Positions 1 to 64,000 of a stretch of 64,000 nucleotides of DNA are shown in pieces. The notes under the pieces were generated by a model that ran no database searches, was not told the origin of the DNA, and saw only the letters and a list, made by a program, of their open reading frames with translations. Both the position numbers and the translations under genes were made by a program. Within the stretch, counting starts at the first letter, position 1. Every line of letters starts with the position of its first letter. The stretch is from the NCBI RefSeq assembly GCF_964340395.1, contig NC_135564.1, positions 20,854,402 to 20,918,401 of the forward strand. Reading direction: 5' to 3'. Source of the DNA: Glandiceps talaboti. Lineage: Eukaryota; Hemichordata; Enteropneusta; Spengelidae.

Positions 1-58
1 AAAGTTGAAACTATTCTCTTGTTCTCAAAATGCCAAGAAGGTTTGAACCTTTAGTTAC

Positions 59-63979
<63,921 letters not shown>

Positions 63980-64000
63980 CTGCAAAGACAAAAATGTGTA

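Overview
The window is animal nuclear DNA, AT-rich and intron-rich. It lies entirely inside one very large gene read from the minus strand, and both ends of the gene are outside the window. The species cannot be fixed from sequence alone. GT-AG introns of 0.1-0.9 kb, phase-1 EGF-like exons, a tRNA-derived SINE and long TCTG-type microsatellites fit an invertebrate metazoan (mollusc, cnidarian, ambulacrarian or amphioxus grade). No prokaryotic operon, CRISPR array or complete transposon is present.

Layout: the DNA is a head-to-tail tandem array of 8.2-8.7 kb units. Using the sequence at position 1 as phase, the units are U1 1-8239, U2 8240-16952, U3 16953-25221, U4 25222-33942, U5 33943-42574, U6 42575-50854, U7 50855-59255 and U8 59256-64000 (cut by the window end). 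Each full unit carries the same 16 exons, labelled a to p by rising coordinate; transcription runs p to a and then into the next lower unit. Fourteen exons code for one EGF-like domain and two (a and n) code for two. One unit therefore adds 18 EGF-like domains and 765 residues. The window holds 121 exons, 136 EGF-like domains and about 5,780 residues of one open reading frame. Every intron is phase 1 and every exon keeps the same length in all copies.

Seventeen of the 18 domains per unit are of the calcium-binding type (D-I/V-D/N-E-C start and a C-x-N/D-x4-Y/F-x-C-x-C core). The domain of exon h lacks both signatures and is probably a hinge that recurs once per 765 residues. The likely product is a giant secreted or cell-surface rod of fibrillin/fibulin-like cbEGF modules. 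No TB, ZP, transmembrane or other domain is visible, so final identity and function stay open.

The units fall into two main sequence classes. Class A (U1, U3, and left parts of U6 and U8) has a short e-f intron and a GGGGTCA-rich block in the d-e intron. Class B (U2, U4, U5) has a SINE in a longer e-f intron. U7 is a mosaic with an empty SINE site and an A-type tract in a B-type background. U6 and U8 share private variants. This indicates repeated unequal exchange and gene conversion. Fast-changing parts are the TCTG/ATGT/CCGT microsatellite in the a-b intron, the SINE, and a hairpin in the m-n intron of U2 and U4.
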